From the IMG/VR virus record IMGVR_UViG_3300037189_013006, positions 1-42,699 of that record: 42,699 bases of DNA. One strand, given 5' to 3'. The position numbers and the translations under genes are program-made. The notes under the pieces are model-generated. The model was not told the origin of the DNA, ran no database searches, and was given only the letters and a program-made list of their open reading frames with translations. This DNA comes from a virus. This document shows, piece after piece, positions 25,618 to 34,031 of the stretch; position 1 is the stretch's first letter, and the number at the start of each line of letters is the position of its first letter.

Positions 25618-27419
25618 ACAAATACGAACGTGCCGCCGAAGTAAGAGAACGTGGTTTACTTGGAAACATCACTGATAATTTAATATCTGGTGGTGGTTCC
25701 ATTACTGGAGGTATTGGCCGTGGAATTTCGGACACGTTTAAGGCTAAGGTTACCGGTGTCAAAGAGAAGTTTGATCCGTTAAACATTGCAAAGAAGATGA
25801 CAGGTGGTGTTGGTGTCGGTATTCTTGGTCGTATGATGGGCCGATCAAAGTCCGATATGAGTTATTTTGCTAATAAGGGTAAAGATGGTGGACTTCTGGG
25901 GAGAGCATTTTCAGCATTAAAGCCCAAAGGTAAATTAGGTGGAGTTGACACAGCACTCTATGCAAATATTTCTGATGGTTCTAGAAATGGACTAAAGAAG
26001 AATGATAGTTTGGCCAATGTTGGTGCCAAATTGTACAATGCAATGAAGACTTCTTATGATGTTAAGAAACTTGAACGAGAATTGGATAAAGACTTCAGTA
26101 AAGAAAATGCTGCTGAAGATAAAAGACGACACGAAGAATTTATTGATGCAATTGAGAAGTCCAAGAAGAAAGCGCCTGAGCCTAAGAAAACAAAAAAAGA
26201 AGTAGAGAAACAGACTAAAAAGGCTGAGCCCGCCGCACCTGCTCCAGCACCCAAAGCAGAACCTGGTAAGGCCGCTGCGCCTGCTCCTGCACCTAAAACT
26301 ACGGCCAAACCTGCCGAATCAACAGCACCCAAAACTGAACCTGCTAAGGCACCAGAACCTAAAACTGAACCTGCTAAGGCACCAGCACCTGCTCCTAAAT
26401 CGAATGTTAAAACTAAGGCTAAACGTGCTGAGCCAACTGCACCTAAAACTACGGCCAAACCTGCCGAATCAACAGCACCCAAAACTGAACCTGCTAAAGC
26501 ACCAGCCCCAACTGCAACTAAAGCACCAGTTTCAACCGCGGCAAAAACTGCAGCTAAAGTTGGTGTTGCTGTTTCGGCCGCCGACGCTATTGGTGGTGCT
26601 GAAACGGGTGGTAATTATGATCTTTCTTACGGTGATGTATTCAATAAGAAGGCCGGCAAGACAATCAATATTGCAAAGGATCCAAAAACTAAAAAACCAC
26701 TCAATCTGAAAACACCAGAAGAATATTCTGGAAAAAAATTAACAGAAATGACTCTTGCGGAAGTTAAGGCTTTTGGTGAATATCGATCAAAAAATGGTGC
26801 CGGTGCTGGAGCCGTAGGCAAATATCAATTTATGCCCTCGACATTATTTGGTAGCAAAAAAGGAACAGGACTTGTGCAGCAATTGATGCTGAAAAAACCA
26901 GATGTGAATATGAATACGAAATTCACGCCTGCATTACAAGATGAATTGCAACAACTTTTGCACACACAGGATGTTAAAACGTTAAAACGATTGGGTGTTC
27001 CTATAACTCCAGGTTATGAATATATGGCACATTACATTGGTGCTGGAGGTGCTGCTGCGGTTTATAATTCAATTAAAAAGGGTGAAGATAAAACAGTTGC
27101 AGAAGTTATGTCTGATCATAATTATGATATAGGTAATAATGCTGAATTGCTTGAAATAAAAGCAGCTGATTTTGAAGGAATACTTGCAAGTAGATTAGAA
27201 AAAAAAGGAGGAATGTCTCCACATTCCTCTGCCAGTCAGGAACTACAAACAGGTAATAAAGTTGATGCTGCATCCAAAACCTTAAAAAATATGCAACAAA
27301 CTAAAGTTAGGTTAACCGTCATAAGTGACAGTTCAACTACCGCAGTTGTACCTCCTGGAGGTAAAAGAATGACATTAACGAACCCTACACAACAAGATCG
27401 ACCTGCTTACCAACAATAA
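25614..27419 (+). CDS. Tail protein with transglycosylase-like domain (tail lysin)
   Basis: A 601-residue protein. Residues 1-80 are a module nearly repeated in the next gene (RERGLLGNITDNLISGGGS ... FDPLNIAKKMTGGVG). Residues ~185-320 are an Ala/Pro/Lys-rich linker with repeats. From ~325 there is GGAETGGNYDLSYG, then GAGAVGKYQFMPSTLFG, the pattern of lytic-transglycosylase-like lysozyme folds with the Glu in AETGG as a likely catalytic residue; GYEYMAHYIGAGGA follows. It should cut peptidoglycan during injection. Position after gp26/gp51 suits a hub or tape-measure-region protein. Confidence 0.7.
   Translation: MNKYERAAEVRERGLLGNITDNLISGGGSITGGIGRGISDTFKAKVTGVKEKFDPLNIAKKMTGGVGVGILGRMMGRSKSDMSYFANKGKDGGLLGRAFSALKPKGKLGGVDTALYANISDGSRNGLKKNDSLANVGAKLYNAMKTSYDVKKLERELDKDFSKENAAEDKRRHEEFIDAIEKSKKKAPEPKKTKKEVEKQTKKAEPAAPAPAPKAEPGKAAAPAPAPKTTAKPAESTAPKTEPAKAPEPKTEPAKAPAPAPKSNVKTKAKRAEPTAPKTTAKPAESTAPKTEPAKAPAPTATKAPVSTAAKTAAKVGVAVSAADAIGGAETGGNYDLSYGDVFNKKAGKTINIAKDPKTKKPLNLKTPEEYSGKKLTEMTLAEVKAFGEYRSKNGAGAGAVGKYQFMPSTLFGSKKGTGLVQQLMLKKPDVNMNTKFTPALQDELQQLLHTQDVKTLKRLGVPITPGYEYMAHYIGAGGAAAVYNSIKKGEDKTVAEVMSDHNYDIGNNAELLEIKAADFEGILASRLEKKGGMSPHSSASQELQTGNKVDAASKTLKNMQQTKVRLTVISDSSTTAVVPPGGKRMTLTNPTQQDRPAYQQ
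26288..26497 (+). repeat. 60-base perfect direct repeat in linker
   Basis: Two identical 60-base copies start at 26288 and 26438 (150 bases apart), encoding KTTAKPAESTAPKTEPAK-type linker. Related shorter units lie between. Confidence 0.85.
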
Positions 27420-27428
27420 TAAAACAAA

Positions 27429-28949
27429 ATGGCAAAACAATCCTCAGCACCATCATATCAAGCAGCAGCACAAACTAGAGAGCGTGGGCTTCTAGGAAAT
27501 GTTACTGATAGTTTAATATCAGGCAATGGTTCTATTGCCGGTTCTATTGGTCGAGGAATTTCCAGCACATTCAAGGCTAAAGTAACTGGACTCAAAGAGA
27601 AATTTGATCCGCTAAACATTGCAAAGAAACTGACAGGCAATGTTGGCGCGGCAGTAATTGGTCGTGCAACTGGCCGAAGCCAAGAAGATATGGAACATTT
27701 TACTGGGCGTTCACCAAGAAGTAAAAATGCACCTGCACACCAATATACAAAAACTGGACCAGATTTAGGTGAACTGAGTAAAGCACTGCATACAAAAGTT
27801 TCTGAAGGTCAACAACCAAAATTAAAATCGGGTGATAGTGTTTCCAATGTTCTGGCTAAAATTTATAATTTATTCCTGATCAACAGTAAAGCAGACTCGA
27901 ATGCGAGAGATGAAGACAAACGGAAGAAGATAGAAGAAAACGAACTTAAAGAAAAACAACATAAAGAAATATTAAAAGCCTTAACTGGAACCGGCATGGC
28001 TGTACCAGTTAAAGCGAAAAAAGAAGAAGGTAAATCTTTCCTTGAAATTATAGGTGAAATGGTTAAAAGTGTTATTGGTACCGTTACTGGAATGATTGAT
28101 AGTGCTATTAAACAAGTGACTGATATGTTTGGTTGGATAACAGATTTCAAATGGCTCAAGGATTTGGGATGGTTAAAGGAACTAACGGGTTTAAAAACAT
28201 TAATTAACGTTTTAAGATTTTTAGCGCCACTATTAACACCCCTTTTAATAGTGGGAGGCATTGCTTTAACTGCTTGGGCCGGTAAACAAATATTGGATAA
28301 GATGGCTCAATGGCATACTGGAGACCCAAATGCAACAATTGAAGAAGTTGTAAGTGATAAGGTTAAAAACATATTTGGTATAAAAACCGAAAAAGAAAAA
28401 AGAGCAGATAAAGCGAACGCAGAGCATTTCAAAGACGTGACGGATGCGGCAACAAAAAATAATAATACAATAGATGAGGATGTTAAAAATGAATTGTTAA
28501 GTCAAGATTGGGTGCAGAGTAATCCAAATATGGTTGCGGCACTAAACCAATTCAGAGTAAATCCTAAACAAAATAAATCTGCGATGGAAGTCGCAGGTTC
28601 ACAATTGCCTGCTGCAGGACAAAGTATTTACGATATAGGTGTTGCAAAATCAAATGCGAGTACAGGTGAAACTTCCATAAAAATTGGAAAAATGGGTGGA
28701 CGTTCAGGTGCAACACAAATGCCACCTGAACCTAGTCCTATCGGCGCAAGAATTGTTGATGCGACTACTAATAACAATGATGCAAAACTAAGTGAAGATA
28801 ATACACCTAAAATAATAAAACTTGATAACTCGAAAACTGTTGGTGGAGGTAGTTCTGCTCCTGCTATTGGTATGGACAGTTCTGTGTCTGTACGAATTGA
28901 TGATCCGACTTTGCAAAAATTGCAGAAACAGGGGCTTCGACCCATATAA
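27429..28949 (+). CDS. Tail protein, possible tape measure, sharing N-module with upstream gene
   Basis: A 506-residue protein. Residues ~17-80 (RERGLLGNVTDSLISGNGS ... FDPLNIAKKLTGNVG) closely match the preceding gene. A hydrophobic stretch near 260-285 (LRFLAPLLTPLLIVGGIALTAW) could cross a membrane, as in tape-measure proteins; helical segments and a Ser/Asp-rich tail follow. Its length is compatible with a T4-sized tail (gp29 is about 590 residues). Ends 6 bases before a bidirectional terminator. Function inferred from position, hydrophobic segment and length. Confidence 0.55.
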   Translation: MAKQSSAPSYQAAAQTRERGLLGNVTDSLISGNGSIAGSIGRGISSTFKAKVTGLKEKFDPLNIAKKLTGNVGAAVIGRATGRSQEDMEHFTGRSPRSKNAPAHQYTKTGPDLGELSKALHTKVSEGQQPKLKSGDSVSNVLAKIYNLFLINSKADSNARDEDKRKKIEENELKEKQHKEILKALTGTGMAVPVKAKKEEGKSFLEIIGEMVKSVIGTVTGMIDSAIKQVTDMFGWITDFKWLKDLGWLKELTGLKTLINVLRFLAPLLTPLLIVGGIALTAWAGKQILDKMAQWHTGDPNATIEEVVSDKVKNIFGIKTEKEKRADKANAEHFKDVTDAATKNNNTIDEDVKNELLSQDWVQSNPNMVAALNQFRVNPKQNKSAMEVAGSQLPAAGQSIYDIGVAKSNASTGETSIKIGKMGGRSGATQMPPEPSPIGARIVDATTNNNDAKLSEDNTPKIIKLDNSKTVGGGSSAPAIGMDSSVSVRIDDPTLQKLQKQGLRPI

Positions 28950-28954
28950 TGAAA

Positions 28955-28975
28955 AACCCCGCACTAGGCGGGGTT
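28955..28975. terminator. Bidirectional terminator between convergent blocks
   Basis: Stem AACCCCGC (28955-28962) with GCGGGGTT (28968-28975), loop ACTAG. A-run on the left serves the minus strand as a U-run; the + side has only TT. It separates the + structural block from the - replication block. Confidence 0.85.
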
Positions 28976-28998
28976 CTGTGTTGGTCAATTAAGACTAA

Positions 28999-29886
28999 TC
29001 ACTCATCATCATTAGCCAACTTCGAGAAGTAGCTAAGATCATCTTCTTCCTCTGTCGTTACCAACTCAGGTTCAGGTGCTGGCTTGCGTGGTGCAGCCTT
29101 AGCCTGTTCTACGGTTGTACGAACAGCGGGAACTTCACCATTAAGACCCAAGACCTTATCCAGACGGCTCTTCAAATCATCGAATGACTTGAATTCGCTA
29201 TCGGCTGTCATGGTCTTCAGAGAGTGCTGGTTCTGCCAAATCTTTTCCAACTTGTCATCATCAGCCGACAATGGTGCTGGAGATTCGAACTCAGACTTAT
29301 CATAGTTCTGATAGCCCTCGACCTTACGAATCTTCAACTTGAAGTTAGCACCCTTCCACATATCAAACGGATTGATAGGTGTTTCATCTTCGAAAGCAGG
29401 GTTCATTGCTTCAGTAATCTTATCAAAGATTTTCTTACCGAACTTGAACAACTTGATCTGCCCTTCGTTTTCTGGATGCTTAGGATCCGAAACGATATAG
29501 ACGTTAGCAATATAGTTAAGCTTACGCTTTTGCTTACGAACTACGTCCTTGTTGGCTTCGATGCCTGAATTCCACAGACTCGAATTGTGTTCACACACTG
29601 GACACTTTTGGTTGTTGGTTGTCAGGCAGTTATCGATGAGCCAGCCGCCAGGACCTTGAAATCCATGGGAGAAGATTTTAACCCATGGGAGAGAATCATC
29701 ACCATCTTGTGGAGATGCCGGCAAGAAACGGATGGTAGCCATACCATTGCCTGCCTTATCGACTTCTGGACGCCAGAAGGTTTCTTTCTTGTCTGATCCC
29801 TCAGAAGAAGAATTGAGTGCCTCGATTGCCTTAGACAACTTATCGAGATTGCCGGATTGGCGCTTGAGATTTGCAAATGAACTCAT
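28999..29886 (-). CDS. 32: Single-stranded DNA-binding protein gp32
   Basis: A 295-residue protein. The N-terminus (SSFANLKRQSGNLDKL) is the cooperativity (LAST-like) region. The core has the zinc site with His in FSHGFQGPGGWLIDNC and Cys in NQKCPVCEHNSSLW. The C-terminus is acidic (TTEEEDDLSYFSKLANDDE) and recruits replication proteins. It coats ssDNA at forks and partners gp59. An AAAGGA ribosome site precedes the ATG. It is the last gene of the minus-strand block before the terminator. The ~80 bases upstream hold no gene. Confidence 0.95.
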   Translation of the reverse strand: MSSFANLKRQSGNLDKLSKAIEALNSSSEGSDKKETFWRPEVDKAGNGMATIRFLPASPQDGDDSLPWVKIFSHGFQGPGGWLIDNCLTTNNQKCPVCEHNSSLWNSGIEANKDVVRKQKRKLNYIANVYIVSDPKHPENEGQIKLFKFGKKIFDKITEAMNPAFEDETPINPFDMWKGANFKLKIRKVEGYQNYDKSEFESPAPLSADDDKLEKIWQNQHSLKTMTADSEFKSFDDLKSRLDKVLGLNGEVPAVRTTVEQAKAAPRKPAPEPELVTTEEEDDLSYFSKLANDDE

Positions 29887-29968
29887 TTGAGTTTCCTTTC
29901 GTATTACGGAGTATATTAATGTATTAACGGATTATCCACATAAATCATAATGATGATCTATATAGCCA

Positions 29969-30448
29969 TCATAACATAAGACTTTTTAGTTTGTCAATGG
30001 TGGTTTCGGCAGACTTGTGAAGAATACCAATTCCACCGGCTTTGTTCCAATCATCGATAACACTTACCGTATCATCAATGATTATGGAATTTGGTGTTGC
30101 AAATTTGTACTTTAGGTGTTTTCCTGGTACAAAATTTTGCTTGTAAGTAATACCATGGTTTTTCAACCAGATACGTTTTTGTTTAGATACAACATCATGC
30201 CTAGACTCAGATGCAGTTGAGGATAAAATCTCTTTTGGTACTTCTAGAGAATCCAGTGCAGATAACAATTGCAGTGCATCAGGCATCATTTCAAGTGTTG
30301 CAAAGTTCATATCAACAATAAACTTATCAAATTGCCGATGAAACTGCTTATTGCTTAATGTTTCTGGGCATACATTAAAAACTTCGTTATATCGTTTATG
30401 GAAGTCGGATAATACGCCATCCATGTCTACATAAATTTTATCAATCAT
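29969..30448 (-). CDS. HAD-family 5'(3')-deoxyribonucleotidase-like protein
   Basis: A 159-residue protein with the HAD motif I YVDMDGVLSDF (nucleophile D8, acid/base D10), a Lys in the SKQKRIWLKNHG segment, and motif IV IIIDDTVSVIDDW. The layout and length fit small phage 5'-nucleotidases that dephosphorylate deoxynucleotides, here possibly for nucleotide pool control. The motif with Ser/Thr (ILSSTASES) is motif II-like. Confidence 0.75.
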   Translation of the reverse strand: MIDKIYVDMDGVLSDFHKRYNEVFNVCPETLSNKQFHRQFDKFIVDMNFATLEMMPDALQLLSALDSLEVPKEILSSTASESRHDVVSKQKRIWLKNHGITYKQNFVPGKHLKYKFATPNSIIIDDTVSVIDDWNKAGGIGILHKSAETTIDKLKSLML

Positions 30449-30449
30449 A

Positions 30450-30968
30450 TTAAATGCTCTTCAAATAATCAATAACCAAATGAAAGTGTTCGTTGAAACG
30501 GTGATCTGCACCACGAATCATATCATAAGAACACGAAGATACTACAGCATCGAGACAATCTGCATGGTCTAGAACTTCATCCTTTTCAGCGAAGAAGTAA
30601 TGGAACTTTTCAGAAATAGTCAACTTAGTATACTTGTTCCGAATTTCTTCGAATATTCCATATTTCTCAAGAGATAGTTCTGGATCGTATGATGGGTTGA
30701 TAATAACTGCACGGCAATCATATGCCTTAGCCAGTTTAGAAGCCATCCAGCCACCAAGAGAAGTACCGACAAAGATAAGTTCAATATCCTGGTGTAGATA
30801 ATCCAGTAGCACTAAATCGATTTCTCGACTGATACTATCAAAAGCGACCACAGGATCAATACATGCATGAAAGCAATATGCATCAAATCCTGCATCTTTG
30901 AGTTGTTGCAATTTATCCGTATTGGGATTTGAGCCGTAGCCGTGGCAATAAACAATAAGTTTCTTCAT
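30450..30968 (-). CDS. Alpha/beta-hydrolase, YqiA-like esterase
   Basis: A 172-residue protein: HGYGSNP (oxyanion region), nucleophile elbow GTSLGGW with Ser70, an acidic residue in FFAEKDEVLDH, and the His in RGADHRF. This matches the small UPF0227/YqiA-type esterases. Substrate unknown. It ends one base before the nucleotidase gene starts. Such hydrolases occur sporadically in T4-like phages; the host target is not evident. Confidence 0.75.
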   Translation of the reverse strand: MKKLIVYCHGYGSNPNTDKLQQLKDAGFDAYCFHACIDPVVAFDSISREIDLVLLDYLHQDIELIFVGTSLGGWMASKLAKAYDCRAVIINPSYDPELSLEKYGIFEEIRNKYTKLTISEKFHYFFAEKDEVLDHADCLDAVVSSCSYDMIRGADHRFNEHFHLVIDYLKSI

Positions 30969-30989
30969 GCAGAAAGTATATCACACCTT

Positions 30990-31547
30990 TTAATCCTTGT
31001 CAACCTTTGGGTGTCCCATGGCCACTTTCGTGTGGGTTTCTCCACCAATCTTACGATCATAATGTTCACCACCTTCGTGTGGGCTAATATCTTTGTTAAG
31101 TAGTTTACCCACTTTGTTATTATGAATAACAGGAACTCCCATCTTACGCTGGATTTTCTCGGCTGCACCAGAGACTTCACCCCATGCGCGTTTCTGCTCA
31201 TGGTCTTCCATCTTTGTCTTCTTCCAATCATTTTTACCTTGTTCAGAACCATCTGTACCAGAAGCAATAGACTTTCTACCATGTTGTTTCTTATAAAGAT
31301 TAACAGCGGTTATCTTATCTCCACGCTTGGTTGCTTTGATGACCGAGTTTGTAATATCATCATGTATAGCATCAGATTCTTTCTTGGTACCTGATCCATT
31401 ACCACCATAGCCGCCGTCTACATTCTTATATGAGTGTTGAATAACATCATGGATTTGTTGGCGGTGCTTCTCTCTGAATTTTTCATGTTCAGGATTAAGT
31501 CCGATGGATAATACTTTTTCAGCCAAGAAAGATTTAAATGAACGCAT
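30990..31547 (-). CDS. Conserved phage protein with MRSFKSFLAE start
   Basis: A 185-residue basic protein. MRSFKSFLAE resembles the short N-termini shared by many T4-like phage proteins, some of them virion-internal. The body (LNPEHEKFREKHRQQIHDVIQ, then AVNLYKKQHGRKSIASGTDGS, then KRAWGEVSGAAEKIQRKMGVPVI) recalls phage proteins often annotated as GNAT acetyltransferases; I am not certain of that. Function open. Confidence 0.6.
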   Translation of the reverse strand: MRSFKSFLAEKVLSIGLNPEHEKFREKHRQQIHDVIQHSYKNVDGGYGGNGSGTKKESDAIHDDITNSVIKATKRGDKITAVNLYKKQHGRKSIASGTDGSEQGKNDWKKTKMEDHEQKRAWGEVSGAAEKIQRKMGVPVIHNNKVGKLLNKDISPHEGGEHYDRKIGGETHTKVAMGHPKVDKD

Positions 31548-31580
31548 AAGGATTTTTTAGTAGTTGGAAATACAGACCAT

Positions 31581-31588
31581 TATTTATG
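31581..31588 (-). promoter_or_regulatory. Late-promoter-like CATAAATA on minus strand
   Basis: One mismatch from consensus, overlapping the end of gp59 and about 34 bases before the ATG at 31547. Confidence 0.35.
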
Positions 31589-32189
31589 CATATTCTTGCA
31601 TCTTGTCTCTTAGTATAGATTTGAACTTTGCTTTATCATATTCAATAAATGGTGCATACTTCTCACATTTCAATCTGAAACTCGGCCAGATAATATCATC
31701 ATCAATTTTCTTACTCCACATAGGAAAGAAGTTGAGGATATCATTGAGAATAACAAAGGACTCCAGCGTAATCTTGTCGTGACCCAGCATATCATATAGT
31801 TGGGGATACTGACCATTTACAACTTTAAGACATTGTTCCGGATTACCAGATTCCATCACCTTGTCCATATCATTGGTGAAATTATATGTCAGAGATTGAA
31901 TACGCTTTTGCCATTTGGTGTATGCGTCCTCAGCCTCTGCACCCATAATCTCGCCGATCCAGTTTACATTGTATGTAACGAAATTAGCAACCAAAAAGTC
32001 CTTGAGTTCTGGTAAATCATATTTTCGTGATAGTCTGTAGAAAGAATACTTATCTTTACGTTTCAGAAAACTATCTTTAGATACGTTTGTCTTACCATTA
32101 TACTTATGGTAATTGTAACTACTAGATGTAAAGTGTAATTTCAGACTGTGATATAATGCAAATGCTGCAAATCCAGTATTTTCAGTCAT
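31584..32189 (-). CDS. 59: DNA helicase loader gp59
   Basis: A 201-residue protein (ATG at 32189; a GTG directly before it is possible). LYHSLKLHFTSSSYNYHKYNGKTN with KRKDKYSFYRLSRKY is the gp59 pattern. In T4 it binds forks, interacts with gp32, and loads the gp41 helicase. gp32 is in the same block, but gp41 is outside the window. Confidence 0.9.
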   Translation of the reverse strand: MTENTGFAAFALYHSLKLHFTSSSYNYHKYNGKTNVSKDSFLKRKDKYSFYRLSRKYDLPELKDFLVANFVTYNVNWIGEIMGAEAEDAYTKWQKRIQSLTYNFTNDMDKVMESGNPEQCLKVVNGQYPQLYDMLGHDKITLESFVILNDILNFFPMWSKKIDDDIIWPSFRLKCEKYAPFIEYDKAKFKSILRDKMQEYA

Positions 32190-32196
32190 CACTCAT

Positions 32197-32418
32197 TCAA
32201 ATAGGGAGTTTGGAAGTCTTCTTCATAAGGTTGTTTTCTTCCGCTTCTTCCTTGATCTTCTGTTTAAGAATAGGAGAAATTAGAGTTGCAGCAACTTCGA
32301 TTTCCAAACCTGTACCCTCACAATGGAAGACAATAGCATCAACGAGGGAACAATTTTCTTCATAGGATAAGTTTTCGATCAAATCAGAAAACTCTTTAAT
32401 TTCATCACGACTGGGCAT
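32197..32418 (-). CDS. 33: Late transcription coactivator gp33
   Basis: A 73-residue protein: SRDEIKEFSDLIENLSYEE, then VDAIVFHCEGTGLEIEVAATLI followed by SPILKQKI, and a C-terminal LPI sequence like the clamp-binding end of gp33. It bridges RNA polymerase and the sliding clamp at TATAAATA promoters, so it links to the late promoters seen here. It is just upstream of gp59. Confidence 0.85.
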   Translation of the reverse strand: MPSRDEIKEFSDLIENLSYEENCSLVDAIVFHCEGTGLEIEVAATLISPILKQKIKEEAEENNLMKKTSKLPI

Positions 32419-32430
32419 TATGTACCTTTG

Positions 32431-32976
32431 TTAAATGGTTTTATAGAAAATATGTCTACCTATTTTTGACACGACCTTTGATTTGTCCCAATTGGTAGTT
32501 ATGTAGTCTGCATGATAGAATAAAGCATTAGTCTTGGCTAGTTTATCATGAAAGGTGCTCTGTGTCAACATCTTTTCAGCAATTAACTTAGACTCTTCCC
32601 ATGCATATGGTTCCTTTTCTTTCGAAACCTTGACACAAACCCAACTGAATTGACAGACACCGTTGTCTTTTTGTTTCACCACACCACATATATCTTTGGC
32701 ATATTTGTTACTATTAACTCGATTAACTGTAACTTGTGCAATGGCGAGTTTACCCTCATACGATTCTGTACCAGCTTCATAATAGATATTATTGGCTAGA
32801 CAGTTTACTTCTTCTTGCATCATGTGTTGTAGAACAACAACTTCACGTACTGTATACGATTGAAACGTATATTCTTTAATTAAATCAATAATTTTAAATG
32901 ACAAGAACATCGAAAGTACAACGGAAATGGCAGACATTAGTGCTACATGATATAGCACTTTCTTAGTTGTTAACAT
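32431..32976 (-). CDS. SleB-like cell-wall hydrolase with N-terminal membrane anchor
   Basis: An ATG at 32976 with AGGAG ribosome site gives 181 residues; the longer reading from 33069 would overlap the glycosyltransferase gene. Residues ~8-32 are a hydrophobic anchor (YHVALMSAISVVLSMFLSF). The domain contains CLANNIYYEAGTESYEGKLAIAQVTVNRV with the catalytic Glu in YYEAG, then a Hydrolase_2 core ending at NWDKSKVVSKIGRHIFY. It probably acts in the periplasm on peptidoglycan, for lysis or remodelling. Confidence 0.82.
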   Translation of the reverse strand: MLTTKKVLYHVALMSAISVVLSMFLSFKIIDLIKEYTFQSYTVREVVVLQHMMQEEVNCLANNIYYEAGTESYEGKLAIAQVTVNRVNSNKYAKDICGVVKQKDNGVCQFSWVCVKVSKEKEPYAWEESKLIAEKMLTQSTFHDKLAKTNALFYHADYITTNWDKSKVVSKIGRHIFYKTI

Positions 32977-33011
32977 TTTTTCTCCTGTTTTGGGACTTAG
33001 AAAATATTGAA

Positions 33012-34031
33012 CTATTTCAATTGAATTAAATTTTCTCTGAATACATTCCAACATTCTTGCCAAGACCATTTGATGCTGGATTTTTCCACTTCATCTCGGT
33101 CAAGTGAAAGACACCTGTTGATACAATCATTCAAAGGGTCATTCAAAATTTCTTCCATATAGCCATTGACACCAGGTTCTATTATGTCAATCGGACCAGG
33201 AACTTTGTATGCTGCAACTGGAGTTCCCACGGACAATGCTTCTATTATTACTATGCCAAAAGTATCTACCTTAGAGGTAAACACAAACACATCTGCATTC
33301 GCATAATACTCTGCAAGTTCTTTACCAGTTTTAACACCAACAAATTTTACGTCTGGATATTTTGATTGTAATTCTTCTCGACATGGACCATCACCAACTA
33401 CTATTTTTTTAACCCATGGCGAACAATCGAGAGAACAGAAATTCTCGATTCCCTTTTCTTTACTTACCCTACCCACACTCAATAAAACTTTACCTTCATA
33501 TTCAGTTCGAAGATTTTTATTAAATATCTCTCTATCTACACCGCGGGTCCATGGAATTATGTCTGAACGAAATCCATGTTCTTCCAGTTCTTTCACCATT
33601 GTATTGGTGGTAGTTAATACTTTTCCACTATGTTTATGAAACCATCTAAAATAAGCATAACTAACGCACTCCGGAATTCCATACAATTTCTTTAAGAACT
33701 CAGGAAACTTCGTATGATAACTAGTGTTATACTTTATATTCTTTCTATCCAAATAACACCTTGCGAAAAATCCTATAGGACCTTCCGTAGCAATGTGTAT
33801 ATAATCCGGAGATATGCTTTCAATCTTTTTTCCAATTTTAAACGGGATTGAGAGTTTAACATCAGAGTAGCCAGGACAATCAATATGATAGAACTGCCCG
33901 GGATCAAGATATACAATATCAAACCCATCAGCGTTAGCACATTTTTCAATGTTTTTGAATGTAGTAACGACTCCATTTATTTGATCCGGTAAATTGTCGG
34001 TTATAATTAAAATTTTCTTTCGCATGTTCAA
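33012..34031 (-). CDS. GT4-type glycosyltransferase, probable Agt-like lipid glycosyltransferase
   Basis: A 339-residue GT-B protein: KILIITDNLPDQINGVVTTF (N-domain loop), LLSVGRVSKEKGIENF, VVGDGPCREELQSKYP, and ADVFVFTSKVDTFGIVIIEALSVGTPVAAY with the E-x7-E-type motif. The closest family is the GT4 hexosyltransferases. It overlaps the upstream PlcP-like gene by 4 bases. In marine bacteria the PlcP-Agt pair replaces phospholipids with glycolipids under phosphate limitation: Agt adds a sugar to the diacylglycerol released by PlcP. Cell location is probably the inner face of the membrane. Specificity is not visible. Confidence 0.8.
   Translation of the reverse strand: MNMRKKILIITDNLPDQINGVVTTFKNIEKCANADGFDIVYLDPGQFYHIDCPGYSDVKLSIPFKIGKKIESISPDYIHIATEGPIGFFARCYLDRKNIKYNTSYHTKFPEFLKKLYGIPECVSYAYFRWFHKHSGKVLTTTNTMVKELEEHGFRSDIIPWTRGVDREIFNKNLRTEYEGKVLLSVGRVSKEKGIENFCSLDCSPWVKKIVVGDGPCREELQSKYPDVKFVGVKTGKELAEYYANADVFVFTSKVDTFGIVIIEALSVGTPVAAYKVPGPIDIIEPGVNGYMEEILNDPLNDCINRCLSLDRDEVEKSSIKWSWQECWNVFRENLIQLK

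Noticed and set aside
26054-26482. Minus-strand Gly/Ala/Leu-rich frame of 142 codons
   Set aside because: Antisense of the Ala-Pro-Lys linker; low complexity produced by the repeats.
30965-31282. Minus-strand frame of 105 codons overlapping 30990-31547
   Set aside because: Out-of-frame shadow of the longer conserved gene with no ribosome site.
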